This document shows positions 17,771-26,784 of a stretch of 61,643 nt of DNA, piece after piece. The stretch lies in the NCBI GenBank assembly GCA_947586055.1, contig CANPXL010000016.1, forward strand, positions 1 to 61,643, given 5' to 3'. Below the pieces are notes generated by a model. That model was given only the letters and a program-made list of their open reading frames with translations. It had not been told where the DNA came from and did not search any database. Positions within the stretch are counted from its first letter, which is position 1. Every line of letters begins with the position of its first letter. This DNA comes from an uncultured Acetatifactor sp. (GTDB lineage Bacteria; Bacillota; Clostridia; Lachnospirales; Lachnospiraceae). The position numbers and the translations under genes are program-made.

Positions 17771-19078
17771 TCAGCCCGGTTCCGCGATCCGTGACACGCC
17801 CACGAAGATCTCCGAGATCTCGTACCAGGTGGCGTAATCCGTGACGCCGGTTTGGGGCAGGTCGAAGATGCCCTGAAAGACGCGGACAGCTTCCGCCGTG
17901 GCGGGACCGTAGATCCCGTCCGGGGTGACGGTGGGAACGGCGGGAAAGTTCCGCGCGATGCGGTTCAGCTGGGTTTGCAGCTGGCGGACCTTGTCGCCGG
18001 AGGCGCCGATGTTCAGGGCGTATCCGGGATAGGAGGAGGGAACGCCGGAGATGGCGGTGGCGGTGTTGATATACATGTCGCTGCCGTAATAGTACCGGAG
18101 GATCTCGATGGCGGTGTAGCCCTGATCGCCCAGATATTTGGAGCCCCACTGGCTCAGCCCTCTGCAGGTCACCCGCTGGCCGTCGCAGTAGGAGGTAAAG
18201 ATGGGCTGCTGCACTCCCGGCCTTGACAGATAGCTGGCAAATACGGTATCCACCAGGTAGTCGATATTCTCATAAATATTTCTTCCGTAGACCCATTTCT
18301 GGTCGTAGGCGGTGGAAGAGGTAATGGTAAAATCGTATCCCTGGTTTCGGTACCATTCCGTATATACCCGGTTTAAGGTAAAGGACATGATCGCCAGCAC
18401 ATTTGCGTAAATCGAGGACTCCGGCCAGGTGGAATAGATCTCGCAGGAGGCGACATTCTTGATATAATCTCTGTAACGCACCCAGTAATTGGGCGCCGTG
18501 GGATCGCTGGGGACGCCGTCGTGGACGATGATGTATTCCGGGATCACCACGCGGCTTAAAACGATCTCGCCGGACTCCGCCACGGGCTTGATTTCCTCTT
18601 CCGGAATTTTGGCGGGATAGTCTCCGAACAGTGTGTGGGCGGGAATTACGACAACCCGGTCCGAGTCGCCGTCGGGGCCTTCCGACGGATTCATGCGGAT
18701 TGGCTGCAGGGAGAGACGGCCCGCAAGGATTTCCGAGCCGGATACGAGAACGGGGTCATATCCCTCCGCTCTCACTTCGATATTGTATTCCGAGTAAGGC
18801 TGTTCGGTGTTTTCCGGCTCCAGAGACAGTTCTACAGGCGGCGCCGGCAGTTCTACCGTCGGCGTCTGGCCGGAACTGTCGGTGGTAAGCTCCGTCAGAG
18901 ACTCGCCCGGATCTCCGGTGTAGGAGACGGAGACGGAAGCGCCTTCGATGGGGAGCAGTCCCAGGGACGACACCACGCTGATCTTGATGGAACCGCTGGA
19001 AGGGCCGGAGCTGACGGAAGGGGCGGAGTTGTTGGAAGAGCCGGTCTCCTGTGCTGCTGCGAGTTCGTTGTCTGGCAT
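17771..19078 (-). CDS. SpoIID/LytB-like protein with peptidoglycan-binding domain
   Basis: A 435-residue protein in three parts. After a Ser/Asn-rich start, residues about 29-128 look like a carboxypeptidase-regulatory-like beta-sandwich. Residues about 200-345 resemble the SpoIID/LytB fold of sporulation glycan-cleaving proteins, ending with GLSQWGSKYLGDQGYTAIEI and LRYYYG (compare the G-S-Q-x-G and ILxxYY block of SpoIID). Residues about 355-420 are a PG_binding_1 domain (DKVRQLQTQLN, DGIYGPATAEAVRVFQ). No signal peptide or membrane segment is seen, odd for a wall protein. A mother-cell spore-coat or cortex role would explain this. The start has GAGAGG five bases upstream. It converges on the GH130 gene with a 12-base gap. 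Confidence 0.8.
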   Translation of the reverse strand: MPDNELAAAQETGSSNNSAPSVSSGPSSGSIKISVVSSLGLLPIEGASVSVSYTGDPGESLTELTTDSSGQTPTVELPAPPVELSLEPENTEQPYSEYNIEVRAEGYDPVLVSGSEILAGRLSLQPIRMNPSEGPDGDSDRVVVIPAHTLFGDYPAKIPEEEIKPVAESGEIVLSRVVIPEYIIVHDGVPSDPTAPNYWVRYRDYIKNVASCEIYSTWPESSIYANVLAIMSFTLNRVYTEWYRNQGYDFTITSSTAYDQKWVYGRNIYENIDYLVDTVFASYLSRPGVQQPIFTSYCDGQRVTCRGLSQWGSKYLGDQGYTAIEILRYYYGSDMYINTATAISGVPSSYPGYALNIGASGDKVRQLQTQLNRIARNFPAVPTVTPDGIYGPATAEAVRVFQGIFDLPQTGVTDYATWYEISEIFVGVSRIAEPG

Positions 19079-19265
19079 AGATACCTCTCAATCTGCCGCG
19101 TACAGGCGGCATGCCCGCGCGGCGCAGAAAACAGACAAGGCGGCGCCGGGCTTTGTTACAGTCAGTATATGCAGCCGGCGCGGCAATGTGACAGATCCGG
19201 CGGAGGACTTTTGCGGAAGACCTGGACGGGCAATTCAGGAAAAGGACCAGAAGAAAGGAAAACCT

Positions 19266-19967
19266 ATGAGCGAACTGGTTGAGATTACGGGGCTGACGAA
19301 AGCCTATGACGCAAATCACATCGCGGTGAACGACATCACGCTGACGCTTCCCAGAGGCAGGATCATCGGGCTTCTCGGGCCGAACGGCAGCGGGAAGACC
19401 ACGCTGATCAAAATGCTGAACGGTCTTTTGACTCCCGGCCGGGGAAGCATCCGGATCAACGGGCAGCCGGTGGGGCCGCTTACGAAGGCGCATGTGTCGT
19501 ACCTGCCGGACCGGACCTATCTGTCGGGGAATCAGAAGATCCGGGATGTTCTGAAATATTTCTCCGACTTTTACGAAGATTTTTCCGCAGAAAAGGCGAA
19601 CGCCCTGCTGAGCGGCCTGAATATCGACCCGTCCGCCAGAATGCGGACGTTGTCCAAGGGAACGAAGGAAAAGGTGCAGCTGATCCTGGTGATGAGCCGG
19701 AACGCGGATCTGTATGTGCTTGACGAGCCCATTGCGGGCGTGGATCCCGCGGCGAGAGATTATATCCTGCGGACGATTCTGAACAACTACAATCCCGGGG
19801 CTTCGGTTCTCATCTCCACCCATCTGATCAGTGATATTGAACAGGTTCTGGACGAGGTGATTTTTATGCGGGACGGAAGGCTCCTGCTTTATACATCCGC
19901 GGACAATATCCGCAGCCAGCACGGGAAGAGCGTTGACGCATATTTCAGGGAGGTGTTCGCATGTTAG
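19266..19967 (+). CDS. ABC transporter ATP-binding protein (ABC-2 type)
   Basis: A 233-residue ATPase subunit resembling YtrB/YxlF-type proteins. Walker A is GPNGSGKTT near residue 38. The signature region reads TLSKGTKEKVQLILVMSR, with LSKG in place of LSGG, as is common in this group. Walker B is LYVLDEPIAGVDP and the switch His lies in STHLISD. ATG 19266 follows an AAAGGA ribosome site. It overlaps the permease gene by seven bases, so the two make one transporter. No GntR regulator, often found with such pairs, is present. Substrate unknown. Confidence 0.92.
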   Translation: MSELVEITGLTKAYDANHIAVNDITLTLPRGRIIGLLGPNGSGKTTLIKMLNGLLTPGRGSIRINGQPVGPLTKAHVSYLPDRTYLSGNQKIRDVLKYFSDFYEDFSAEKANALLSGLNIDPSARMRTLSKGTKEKVQLILVMSRNADLYVLDEPIAGVDPAARDYILRTILNNYNPGASVLISTHLISDIEQVLDEVIFMRDGRLLLYTSADNIRSQHGKSVDAYFREVFAC

Positions 19968-20821
19968 GAAAACTGTTCAAATATGAATGGAAAAGCACCT
20001 GCCGCGTGTTTCTGCTGCTTCTGGCGGCCATCGGGGGCACGACCCTTCTGGGTGCGCTGATCTTTCAGGCGCCCATGTGGAAGGACATGCTGGGCGGGAG
20101 CGGGAGCGCCGGCGAAACGCTGGCGAACGTTGTGAGCGTGCTGGCCATTCTGTTGTATGTGCTTCTTCTGGTGGGGGCGTTTTACGCGGCCATTCTCTAT
20201 CTGATGGTGCGCTTTTACAGGAGCACGTACAAAAGCGAGGGATATCTTCTCCATACGCTGCCCGTGAAGGGATATCAGATCGTGTTCAGCAAGATCGCCA
20301 TGGGTTCCGTCTGGGTTTATCTGATCTATATTGCCATGATGGTTTCCGTGACGGTGTTCTTTCTGGCCATGATATCCGCTTTTTCGGGGGAAAGCGTCTT
20401 CTGGCTTCTGGGACATACGAGGGATTTTTTCATGGAAGCGTCAAAAGAGATGAGGATGTTGTTTGGGGAGCTGCCTTTTAACGGGACTTCATGGCTGGTG
20501 CTTTTATGCGCCGGCCTGATCTTGGGTGTTCCCTCCAGCCTGCTCATCCTGTTCGGCGCGATTTCGCTCGGACAGCTGTTTGCGAAGAACCGGGTGCTGA
20601 TGGCTGTGGTGTGCTATGCGGGGATCATGATCGCAAGGTGGATCCTGACTTCTCTGCTGCGGGGAGCGTGTTACGCGGCGGCCGCGTTGGGAAGAAAAGG
20701 GGACCTTTTCGGATATCTGAATTCGAGCATGCTCGTTTCGATTGCCATTGACGTGCTGCTTGCCGTGGGATGCTACGCGGTCTCCTGTCATTTGATTTCA
20801 AAAAGGCTCAATCTGGAATAA
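19961..20821 (+). CDS. ABC-2 type permease
   Basis: A 286-residue membrane protein with about six hydrophobic segments (near residues 16-36, 55-85, 112-145, 178-208, 215-240, 255-278). It opens with MLGKLFKYEWKST, a start seen in many ABC-2 permeases paired with YtrB-like ATPases. YLLHTLPVKGYQIVFSKI is a typical cytoplasmic loop before a helix. It is translationally coupled to the ATPase gene. The 144 bases to the next gene are purine-rich with no clear terminator, so transcription may continue into the DUF5717 cluster. Confidence 0.87.
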   Translation: MLGKLFKYEWKSTCRVFLLLLAAIGGTTLLGALIFQAPMWKDMLGGSGSAGETLANVVSVLAILLYVLLLVGAFYAAILYLMVRFYRSTYKSEGYLLHTLPVKGYQIVFSKIAMGSVWVYLIYIAMMVSVTVFFLAMISAFSGESVFWLLGHTRDFFMEASKEMRMLFGELPFNGTSWLVLLCAGLILGVPSSLLILFGAISLGQLFAKNRVLMAVVCYAGIMIARWILTSLLRGACYAAAALGRKGDLFGYLNSSMLVSIAIDVLLAVGCYAVSCHLISKRLNLE

Positions 20822-20965
20822 AACCCGCCGGCAAGACGGGGCAGACCATTTTACGGGAAACAGGCTACGGGAAAATAGAAGAAATTTCGGGAAGGGTTCC
20901 GGGAAAGCGCTTTGCGGGACGGAACGGAAACAGGAAGAACCGAAATGAAAAGCAGGTGAGTGGGA

Positions 20966-23900
20966 ATGCAGAAGATCATCAATCAGATTTTGGAGGGAAA
21001 CTTTGACTATGCCAACGGTTCTCTTGATTTTTCCTGCTCAAAAATAGAGATTTCCCTCTGCAGGGGAGAACAGTACGAAGGTTCTTTTTTTGTCTATGCC
21101 TCCGAAGGCGTTTATGCGACGGGAACGGTGATGTCTTCGGATCTGCGGATGGAATGCCTGACCGGAGAATTTGTGGGAGAGAGGGAAGAGATATTTTTCC
21201 GCTTTCACGGGGAAGACCTTGAGGAAGGCGATGTGGTAAAGGGCAGTTTTTTCATTGTCAGCAATCAGGGCGAGTATTATATCCCCTTTGTGGCGACAGT
21301 GGAATACAGGACTGTGGAATCCTCCATCGGCACGATCAGGAATCTGTTTCATTTTGCCAATCTTGCCAAGAGCAGCTGGCAGGAGGCGGTGAAGCTTTAC
21401 TATTCGCCGGACTTTGCCGAAATCTTTTCCGGACGCGACGTCCAGTATGCGGACGATTACCGGGCGCTTTCCGCCTATGAAGGCATGGAGCAGAGCGTGG
21501 AGGAATTCCTGGTCCAGGTCAACAAAAAACAGAAGGTGGATTTTCTGCTGGAGGAAAAGGAGCTGGTGCTGGAGCGGGGCGTACAGTTCGACGCCGACGG
21601 CGTGGCGGAGCGCGAGTTGACGATCCTCCGCAACGGCTGGGGCTTTACGAAGCTGTTTATCGAGTGCAGAGGGGATTTCCTGTTCACGGAGAAGGAAGTC
21701 CTGACGGACGACGACTTTCTTGGAAATTACTGCAGGCTGCCGGTTTTCATTGACGGAAGTCTGTGCCGGAAGGGGAATCGTTACGGCGAGATCTGTCTCT
21801 ATAACTGTTATGTGACGCTGACCGTTCCCGTGACGGTAAAGGGCGGCGCGGGGGTCAGGCCGGAGCGAAATCAGAAAAAGGTGTTTGTCCGGCTCATGGA
21901 AGCCTTTCTCTCGTTCCGGATGAAAAAGACAGGGACGTCGGCGTGGCTGAAGGAATCCGGAGCGCTGGCGGAGCGTTTTGTGGCCGGAAACGAAAACAAC
22001 GCGGCGGCGAGACTGTTTCAGGCTCAGATGCTGATCACGGAAGAGAGATTCAACGAGGCGGGATGGATCCTGGATCACGTGTCCGAGCTGCTGGACAGGG
22101 GAGAGAGCGACCGTACGCTCACGGCGTATTATCTGTATCTGACCACTTTGATCCACAGGGATGAAGAATATGTGGACCGCGTGAGCGCACAGGTGGAGCA
22201 GATCTACCGCAGGGACACCGCAAACTGGCGCGTGGCGTGGCTGCTGCTCTTCCTCTCCCCGGAATATCAGAAATCTGCCCAGGATAAATGGGTATTTCTG
22301 GGACAGCAGTTCGAGGCCGGATGCAGCAGTCCGCTTCTGTATCTGGAAGCGGTCGCCATGATGAACAACAATCCCGCTCTTCTGCGGAAACTGGACGGAT
22401 TTGAACTGCAGGCGCTCTGGTACGGCGCGAGAGAGGATCTCCTGAAGGCGGAAACGGTGGAACAGCTTCTGTATCTGACGGGCAAGGTCCGGGAATTCCG
22501 TCCGGTGCTGTACCGGATCCTTGTAAAGCTGTACGGGCGAAAGGCCGACGTGCGTATCCTGCAGGAGATCTGTACGCTGCTGATCAAGGGAGGCAGAACG
22601 GACAAAAGGTATTTTGAATGGTACAGGGCCGGCGTGAACGCAAAGCTGCGCATTACCAACCTGTTTGAGTATTTTATGGCGTCGCTGGACCTGAATGCGG
22701 TACAGGAACTGCCAAGGACGGTTCTGCTGTATTTTTCCTATCAGAACAACCTGGATTATGAGCACAGCGCCTGCCTTTACGATTACATCGTCCAGCATGC
22801 GGACAGGCTGGGAGAGATCTATGACGTCTACAGGCCGAGAATAGAGCAGTTTGTTCTGGACCAGATCCGCCGGGAGCGCATAAACCGTCCGCTGGCCAAT
22901 CTCTATAACCGTTTTCTGGAGCCGGGAATGGTCAACGAGGAGACCTGCGGTCCGCTGTCGAAGCTTCTTTTTGCCCATCTGATCCGGGTGGAGGATGAAA
23001 GGCTCCGCAAGGTATATGTCTACCAGCCGGGAAACCTTTATCCGGCGGAATATACATTGAACAACGGCGAGACCTGGGTGGCGCTGTACGGGAACCGCTA
23101 CACCATTGTGTTTGAGGACGCGTGGAAGAACCGGTTTGTCCGAACCGTGGAGTATACGCTGGAAAAGCTTTTGCTCCCGGGGAAGCACCTGCGTCTTCTG
23201 ACGCCGTATCTGTCCAACAGCACGCAGCTGGATATCTACCTGTGCGAGAATGACCGGGAGGAAAATTCTCCGGAGAATCTCAGGCGTCTGCTGCGGGTGC
23301 TGGACAGCGGCTGCGCGCAGCCGTATCTCCGACGGGAGCTGTATCTGCGCGTCCTGCGCTATTATTACGAAACGGATGATACCAGATCGCTGGACGAATA
23401 TCTGGCAAAGGTCCCGACGGAAGAGCTGAGCGCGCAGGATCGGAACGATCTGGTCCGGTATATGGTGTTAAGGGGAAATTATGAGCTGGCCAGGGTTTTG
23501 CTGGACAGGTACGGCCCGTATTTCATAGACGCCAAGCTTCTGGTGCGGCTGATCGGCCCTTTGATGCAGAGGGCCAATATGGTGGAGGACCCCGTGCTGA
23601 CGGCGTCTGCGGTTTACGCCTTTCAGAAGGAAAAGTACGACGGCACTGTGCTGGAATATCTCTGCCGGCATTACCGCGGTATGACAAAGAATATGCGCGA
23701 TATCTGGAAAGCGGCCAGAGCCTTCGGCGTGGACTGCTATCATCTCAGCGAAGCGATCCTGATACAGATGCTGTATTCGGGGGCGTTTGTGGGAGAAAAG
23801 ATGGAAATATTCCACTATTATGTCTCCCAGGGCGCGAAGCAGGAGGTGGAGGAAGCGTTTCTGGCTCAGTGCGCGTTCGACTATTTTGTGCGGGAGCGCG

Positions 23901-24523
23901 TTACGGACAGCGACGTGTTCCGGGAGATCCTGCATACGTATCAGCGTGGGGAGCCTGTGCAGAGAGTGTGCAGACTGGCGCTGCTCAAGCACTATGCGGA
24001 AAATCCCGAGGAACGGAAGCCGGATTCCTTAAGAACCGCGGAGGAATTCCTGCGCGAACTGATGGCGGAGGGCATTCATCTGAATTGCTTCCGGGAGTTC
24101 AGAACCTTTGCGTGGGTACGGCAGGAACTTGCGGACAAGACCATTGTCGAGTATAAGGCTGCGCCGGGCAGCAGGGCGTGCATCCACTATGTGATCACGC
24201 GGGAAGACGGCGGTTCCGAAGATTATATCTCGGAGTACATGCGCGAAGTGTACGGGGGCGTCTGCTTTAAGGAATTTATCCTCTTTTTCGGCGAGAGCCT
24301 GCAGTATTATATCACCGAGGAAAGGGAGGACGATTCCCAGCTGACGGAGAGCGGAACCATTCAGATGCATGAGGGACACGGCGGGGAGGACGACAGCCGG
24401 TACCGGCTGGTGAACGATATTGTCATAAGCAGATCCATGGGGGATATGGACACCATGGATCGTCTGCTGGAAGAGTATTACAGAAAGGATTACCTGAACG
24501 GGAGACTGTTCAGGCTGAAATAA
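20966..24523 (+). CDS. Giant DUF5717-family protein, beta-sandwich plus helical repeats
   Basis: A 1185-residue protein that I recognise as DUF5717 family, known mainly from Lachnospiraceae and without assigned function. The first 110 residues look like an all-beta (Ig-like) module, with alternating stretches such as EGSFFVYASEGVY and GEYYIPFVATVEY. Most of the rest is helical with TPR-like pairs (for example RLFQAQMLITEERFNEAGWI and YELARVLLDRYG), consistent with a long superhelical scaffold. There is no signal peptide or membrane helix, so it should be cytosolic. ATG 20966 is preferred over the GTG six bases upstream because AGGTGA fits it. It is the first of four same-strand genes ending at 27951. 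Confidence 0.85.
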   Translation: MQKIINQILEGNFDYANGSLDFSCSKIEISLCRGEQYEGSFFVYASEGVYATGTVMSSDLRMECLTGEFVGEREEIFFRFHGEDLEEGDVVKGSFFIVSNQGEYYIPFVATVEYRTVESSIGTIRNLFHFANLAKSSWQEAVKLYYSPDFAEIFSGRDVQYADDYRALSAYEGMEQSVEEFLVQVNKKQKVDFLLEEKELVLERGVQFDADGVAERELTILRNGWGFTKLFIECRGDFLFTEKEVLTDDDFLGNYCRLPVFIDGSLCRKGNRYGEICLYNCYVTLTVPVTVKGGAGVRPERNQKKVFVRLMEAFLSFRMKKTGTSAWLKESGALAERFVAGNENNAAARLFQAQMLITEERFNEAGWILDHVSELLDRGESDRTLTAYYLYLTTLIHRDEEYVDRVSAQVEQIYRRDTANWRVAWLLLFLSPEYQKSAQDKWVFLGQQFEAGCSSPLLYLEAVAMMNNNPALLRKLDGFELQALWYGAREDLLKAETVEQLLYLTGKVREFRPVLYRILVKLYGRKADVRILQEICTLLIKGGRTDKRYFEWYRAGVNAKLRITNLFEYFMASLDLNAVQELPRTVLLYFSYQNNLDYEHSACLYDYIVQHADRLGEIYDVYRPRIEQFVLDQIRRERINRPLANLYNRFLEPGMVNEETCGPLSKLLFAHLIRVEDERLRKVYVYQPGNLYPAEYTLNNGETWVALYGNRYTIVFEDAWKNRFVRTVEYTLEKLLLPGKHLRLLTPYLSNSTQLDIYLCENDREENSPENLRRLLRVLDSGCAQPYLRRELYLRVLRYYYETDDTRSLDEYLAKVPTEELSAQDRNDLVRYMVLRGNYELARVLLDRYGPYFIDAKLLVRLIGPLMQRANMVEDPVLTASAVYAFQKEKYDGTVLEYLCRHYRGMTKNMRDIWKAARAFGVDCYHLSEAILIQMLYSGAFVGEKMEIFHYYVSQGAKQEVEEAFLAQCAFDYFVRERVTDSDVFREILHTYQRGEPVQRVCRLALLKHYAENPEERKPDSLRTAEEFLRELMAEGIHLNCFREFRTFAWVRQELADKTIVEYKAAPGSRACIHYVITREDGGSEDYISEYMREVYGGVCFKEFILFFGESLQYYITEEREDDSQLTESGTIQMHEGHGGEDDSRYRLVNDIVISRSMGDMDTMDRLLEEYYRKDYLNGRLFRLK

Positions 24524-24555
24524 ATGGCCGACAGACCGGCAGGGGGCAGTCCAGG

Positions 24556-25854
24556 ATGGGCTTATTTAACAATGACAGATTAATAATCGGCTACGATCTG
24601 GGAAACGAGATCTGCCAGATCAGTTACGCTTTCTCCGAAACCGGCGAGGCAGAGACGCTGTCGCAGGTGGCGGGTGCCCAGAGCTATAACATCCCGGCCG
24701 TTCTCTGTAAGCGCACGGGGGTGAACCAGTGGTATTACGGCAAGGACGCCCTGCGTTACGCCCAGGAGGATCAGGGGATTCTGGTGGACAATCTTTTCGG
24801 GCAGGCGCTGGCTGGGGAACAGGTCATCATCGAGGGAGAGGCGTTCGATCCGGTGGCGCTTCTGGCGCTGTTTTTCAGAAGGAGTCTCGGACTGTTGACG
24901 CAGGTGGCGTCCTCGGAGCGGATCGGCGCGCTGATGATCACCTGCGAGATGGTGGACGGCAGGGTGCTGGAGGTGTTGAACGGCATGCTTGCGGCGGTGC
25001 ATCTCAAGACGGACCGGGTGGCAATCCAGAGCCATACGGAAAGCTACTATAACTATATGCTCAGGCAGCCGGAAGAGCTTTGGACCAACCGCTCCGTGCT
25101 GCTGGATTACCGCAGCAGCTGTGTGCGGGTGTACCGGATGGAATGCAACCGCAGGACCACGCCGGTGGTGGTCTTCATCGACGAATCGGTCCATCCCTTT
25201 TATGCCTGGGAGCCGCTGCCGGAGGAAGAAGCGGCCAGAGAGAAGCGGATGCAGGAGCTTGACGGCAGCCTTCTGCAGATCGCACAGAACGCCATGTCGC
25301 CTCAGGTGGAGAGCGTGTATCTGATCGGAGACGGCTTCGAGCAGGAATGGATGAAGGAATCGCTGCGCTTTCTCTGCAAGGGACGCAGGGTGTTTCAGGG
25401 CAACAACCTGTTCAGCAAGGGGGCGTGCTGCAGTATGCAGGAGCGCCTGAGTCAGAGCCGGTCTGAAAAGGAATATGTCTTTTTGGGGCGGGACAAGCTG
25501 AAGGCGAACATCGGCATGCAGGTGCTGCGCCAGGGGGAGGAATCCTACTATGCGCTGCTGGATGCGGGGATGAACTGGTATGAGGCGGACGCCGCCGTGG
25601 AATTTTACATCCGGGACGGCAGCGAGCTGGCGCTGCTTGTGACGCCGCTTACGGGAAAGAGCGGAAAGGAAACGCGGATCGTTCTGGAGGATTTCCCCGG
25701 AAGCGTCGCGAGACTGCGCGCCCGCTTTTCCCTGGAAGCGGAAAATCTGCTGGTGATAGAAGTGCAGGATCTGGGATTCGGGGAATTCCGTTCTTCGTCC
25801 AGACGCGTCTGGAAAGAGCGGATCGAACTGTATCAGGTCCCTGCGCAGCTATAA
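24556..25854 (+). CDS. DUF5716-family protein with actin/Hsp70-like ATPase fold
   Basis: A 432-residue protein. The N-terminus LIIGYDLGNEICQISY matches the phosphate-1 loop of the ASKHA (actin/Hsp70/sugar kinase) superfamily (D-x-G at residues 14-16). VLLDYRSSCVRVYRME near residue 180 sits where phosphate-2 (D-x-G-x-x-T) belongs but lacks the Gly. VYLIGDGFEQEWMKESL near residue 258 resembles the adenosine motif, followed by NNLFSKGACCSM, like the N-E-A-V-A-x-G-A segment of DnaK. This suggests a divergent, perhaps weak, nucleotide-binding protein. It starts 32 bases after the DUF5717 gene. The family name is from memory; the fold call is inference from motif order. Confidence 0.8.
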   Translation: MGLFNNDRLIIGYDLGNEICQISYAFSETGEAETLSQVAGAQSYNIPAVLCKRTGVNQWYYGKDALRYAQEDQGILVDNLFGQALAGEQVIIEGEAFDPVALLALFFRRSLGLLTQVASSERIGALMITCEMVDGRVLEVLNGMLAAVHLKTDRVAIQSHTESYYNYMLRQPEELWTNRSVLLDYRSSCVRVYRMECNRRTTPVVVFIDESVHPFYAWEPLPEEEAAREKRMQELDGSLLQIAQNAMSPQVESVYLIGDGFEQEWMKESLRFLCKGRRVFQGNNLFSKGACCSMQERLSQSRSEKEYVFLGRDKLKANIGMQVLRQGEESYYALLDAGMNWYEADAAVEFYIRDGSELALLVTPLTGKSGKETRIVLEDFPGSVARLRARFSLEAENLLVIEVQDLGFGEFRSSSRRVWKERIELYQVPAQL

Positions 25855-25918
25855 GAGACGGGGAATACGGGAAATCTGAGGAAAGAGTGCGCCGCATGGG
25901 CGGAAGGTGGGAGCGATA

Positions 25919-26770
25919 ATGCGTGTCAGCGTATGCGTGGGAAATTATGCGAAAACTCCATACTGCGTTCCGGGGCTGGAGATGAATGTCTACTGCATGG
26001 AGGAACTGTGTTACTGTTTAAAGGAAAACGCCTTCCTGCTGGATACGTCCCTTATGAACGACGGCCTGCTGCACTGGATAGAACAGGAATGCGCGTTAAA
26101 GGAGCTTGCGAGATCCCTGCATCCCCTTGTGCACCGGCAGGGGTCGCTCAGCGCGTTTGTGGGGATGATCCTGCGCTACACCGGGTTTTATACGCCGGAA
26201 GAGTCCGAGCAGGTGGAGCAGGTGCTCAGACAGGGGGCGGGATTAAGCCGCATTGAAAAGAGAAAGAGTCAGGTGGACTATCTGGTGGGAAAGAAAAAAT
26301 ATCTCTCCGCAGTCAGGGAATATGACAATCTGACCGCCAGATGGAGGGAACTGGAGAAAACGGGAGAACCGCTGCCGGCGGCTTCCTGCCTGTCGGCCAT
26401 TCTGCACAACAAGGGGGTCGCTCTGGCGGGGCTGATGCTCTATGACCGCGCGGCGGAATGTTTTCTGGAAGCCTTTGAGACGGACCGGGATCCGGTCTGC
26501 TATCGGGATTATCTGGCGGCCATGAGAATGACGCTGTCCGAGGAAGAGTACGTGGCCTTTGCCGCCGAGAGGGCGGAGCACTACGAACATACGCTGGAGC
26601 TGGAGAAAGAGCTGGAGCAGATTCTCGACGAGTGGGAGCGGCAGCCGGAATATCTGCTGCTGAACAGCCGGCGCACGAGACGCGGCGCAGACCGGCAGAA
26701 TTATTATGAAGAGGGCGACCGGCTGATACAGGCGTTGAAAGACAGCTATCGCAACAGCGTCAGTAACTGA
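25919..26770 (+). CDS. Helical repeat protein of unknown function
   Basis: A 283-residue soluble protein I cannot assign. The first 40 residues (MRVSVCVGNYAKTPYCVPG, then a Cys-rich EELCYCLKENAF) are unusual. Residues about 110-230 look like TPR pairs (VDYLVGKKKYLSAVREYDNL, LYDRAAECFLEAFETD). The C-terminus is a long charged helix. ATG 25919 has GGGAG five bases upstream. It lies between the actin/Hsp70-like gene and the coiled-coil membrane gene with short spacers. It probably works as an adaptor in the same machinery. Confidence 0.78.
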   Translation: MRVSVCVGNYAKTPYCVPGLEMNVYCMEELCYCLKENAFLLDTSLMNDGLLHWIEQECALKELARSLHPLVHRQGSLSAFVGMILRYTGFYTPEESEQVEQVLRQGAGLSRIEKRKSQVDYLVGKKKYLSAVREYDNLTARWRELEKTGEPLPAASCLSAILHNKGVALAGLMLYDRAAECFLEAFETDRDPVCYRDYLAAMRMTLSEEEYVAFAAERAEHYEHTLELEKELEQILDEWERQPEYLLLNSRRTRRGADRQNYYEEGDRLIQALKDSYRNSVSN

Positions 26771-26784
26771 CAGGAGTAATGTGG

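Noticed and set aside
19143..19181. GC-rich inverted repeat between the SpoIID-like and ABC genes
   Set aside because: The seven-base stem has a 25-base loop and no T-run. It is too weak to call a terminator or operator.
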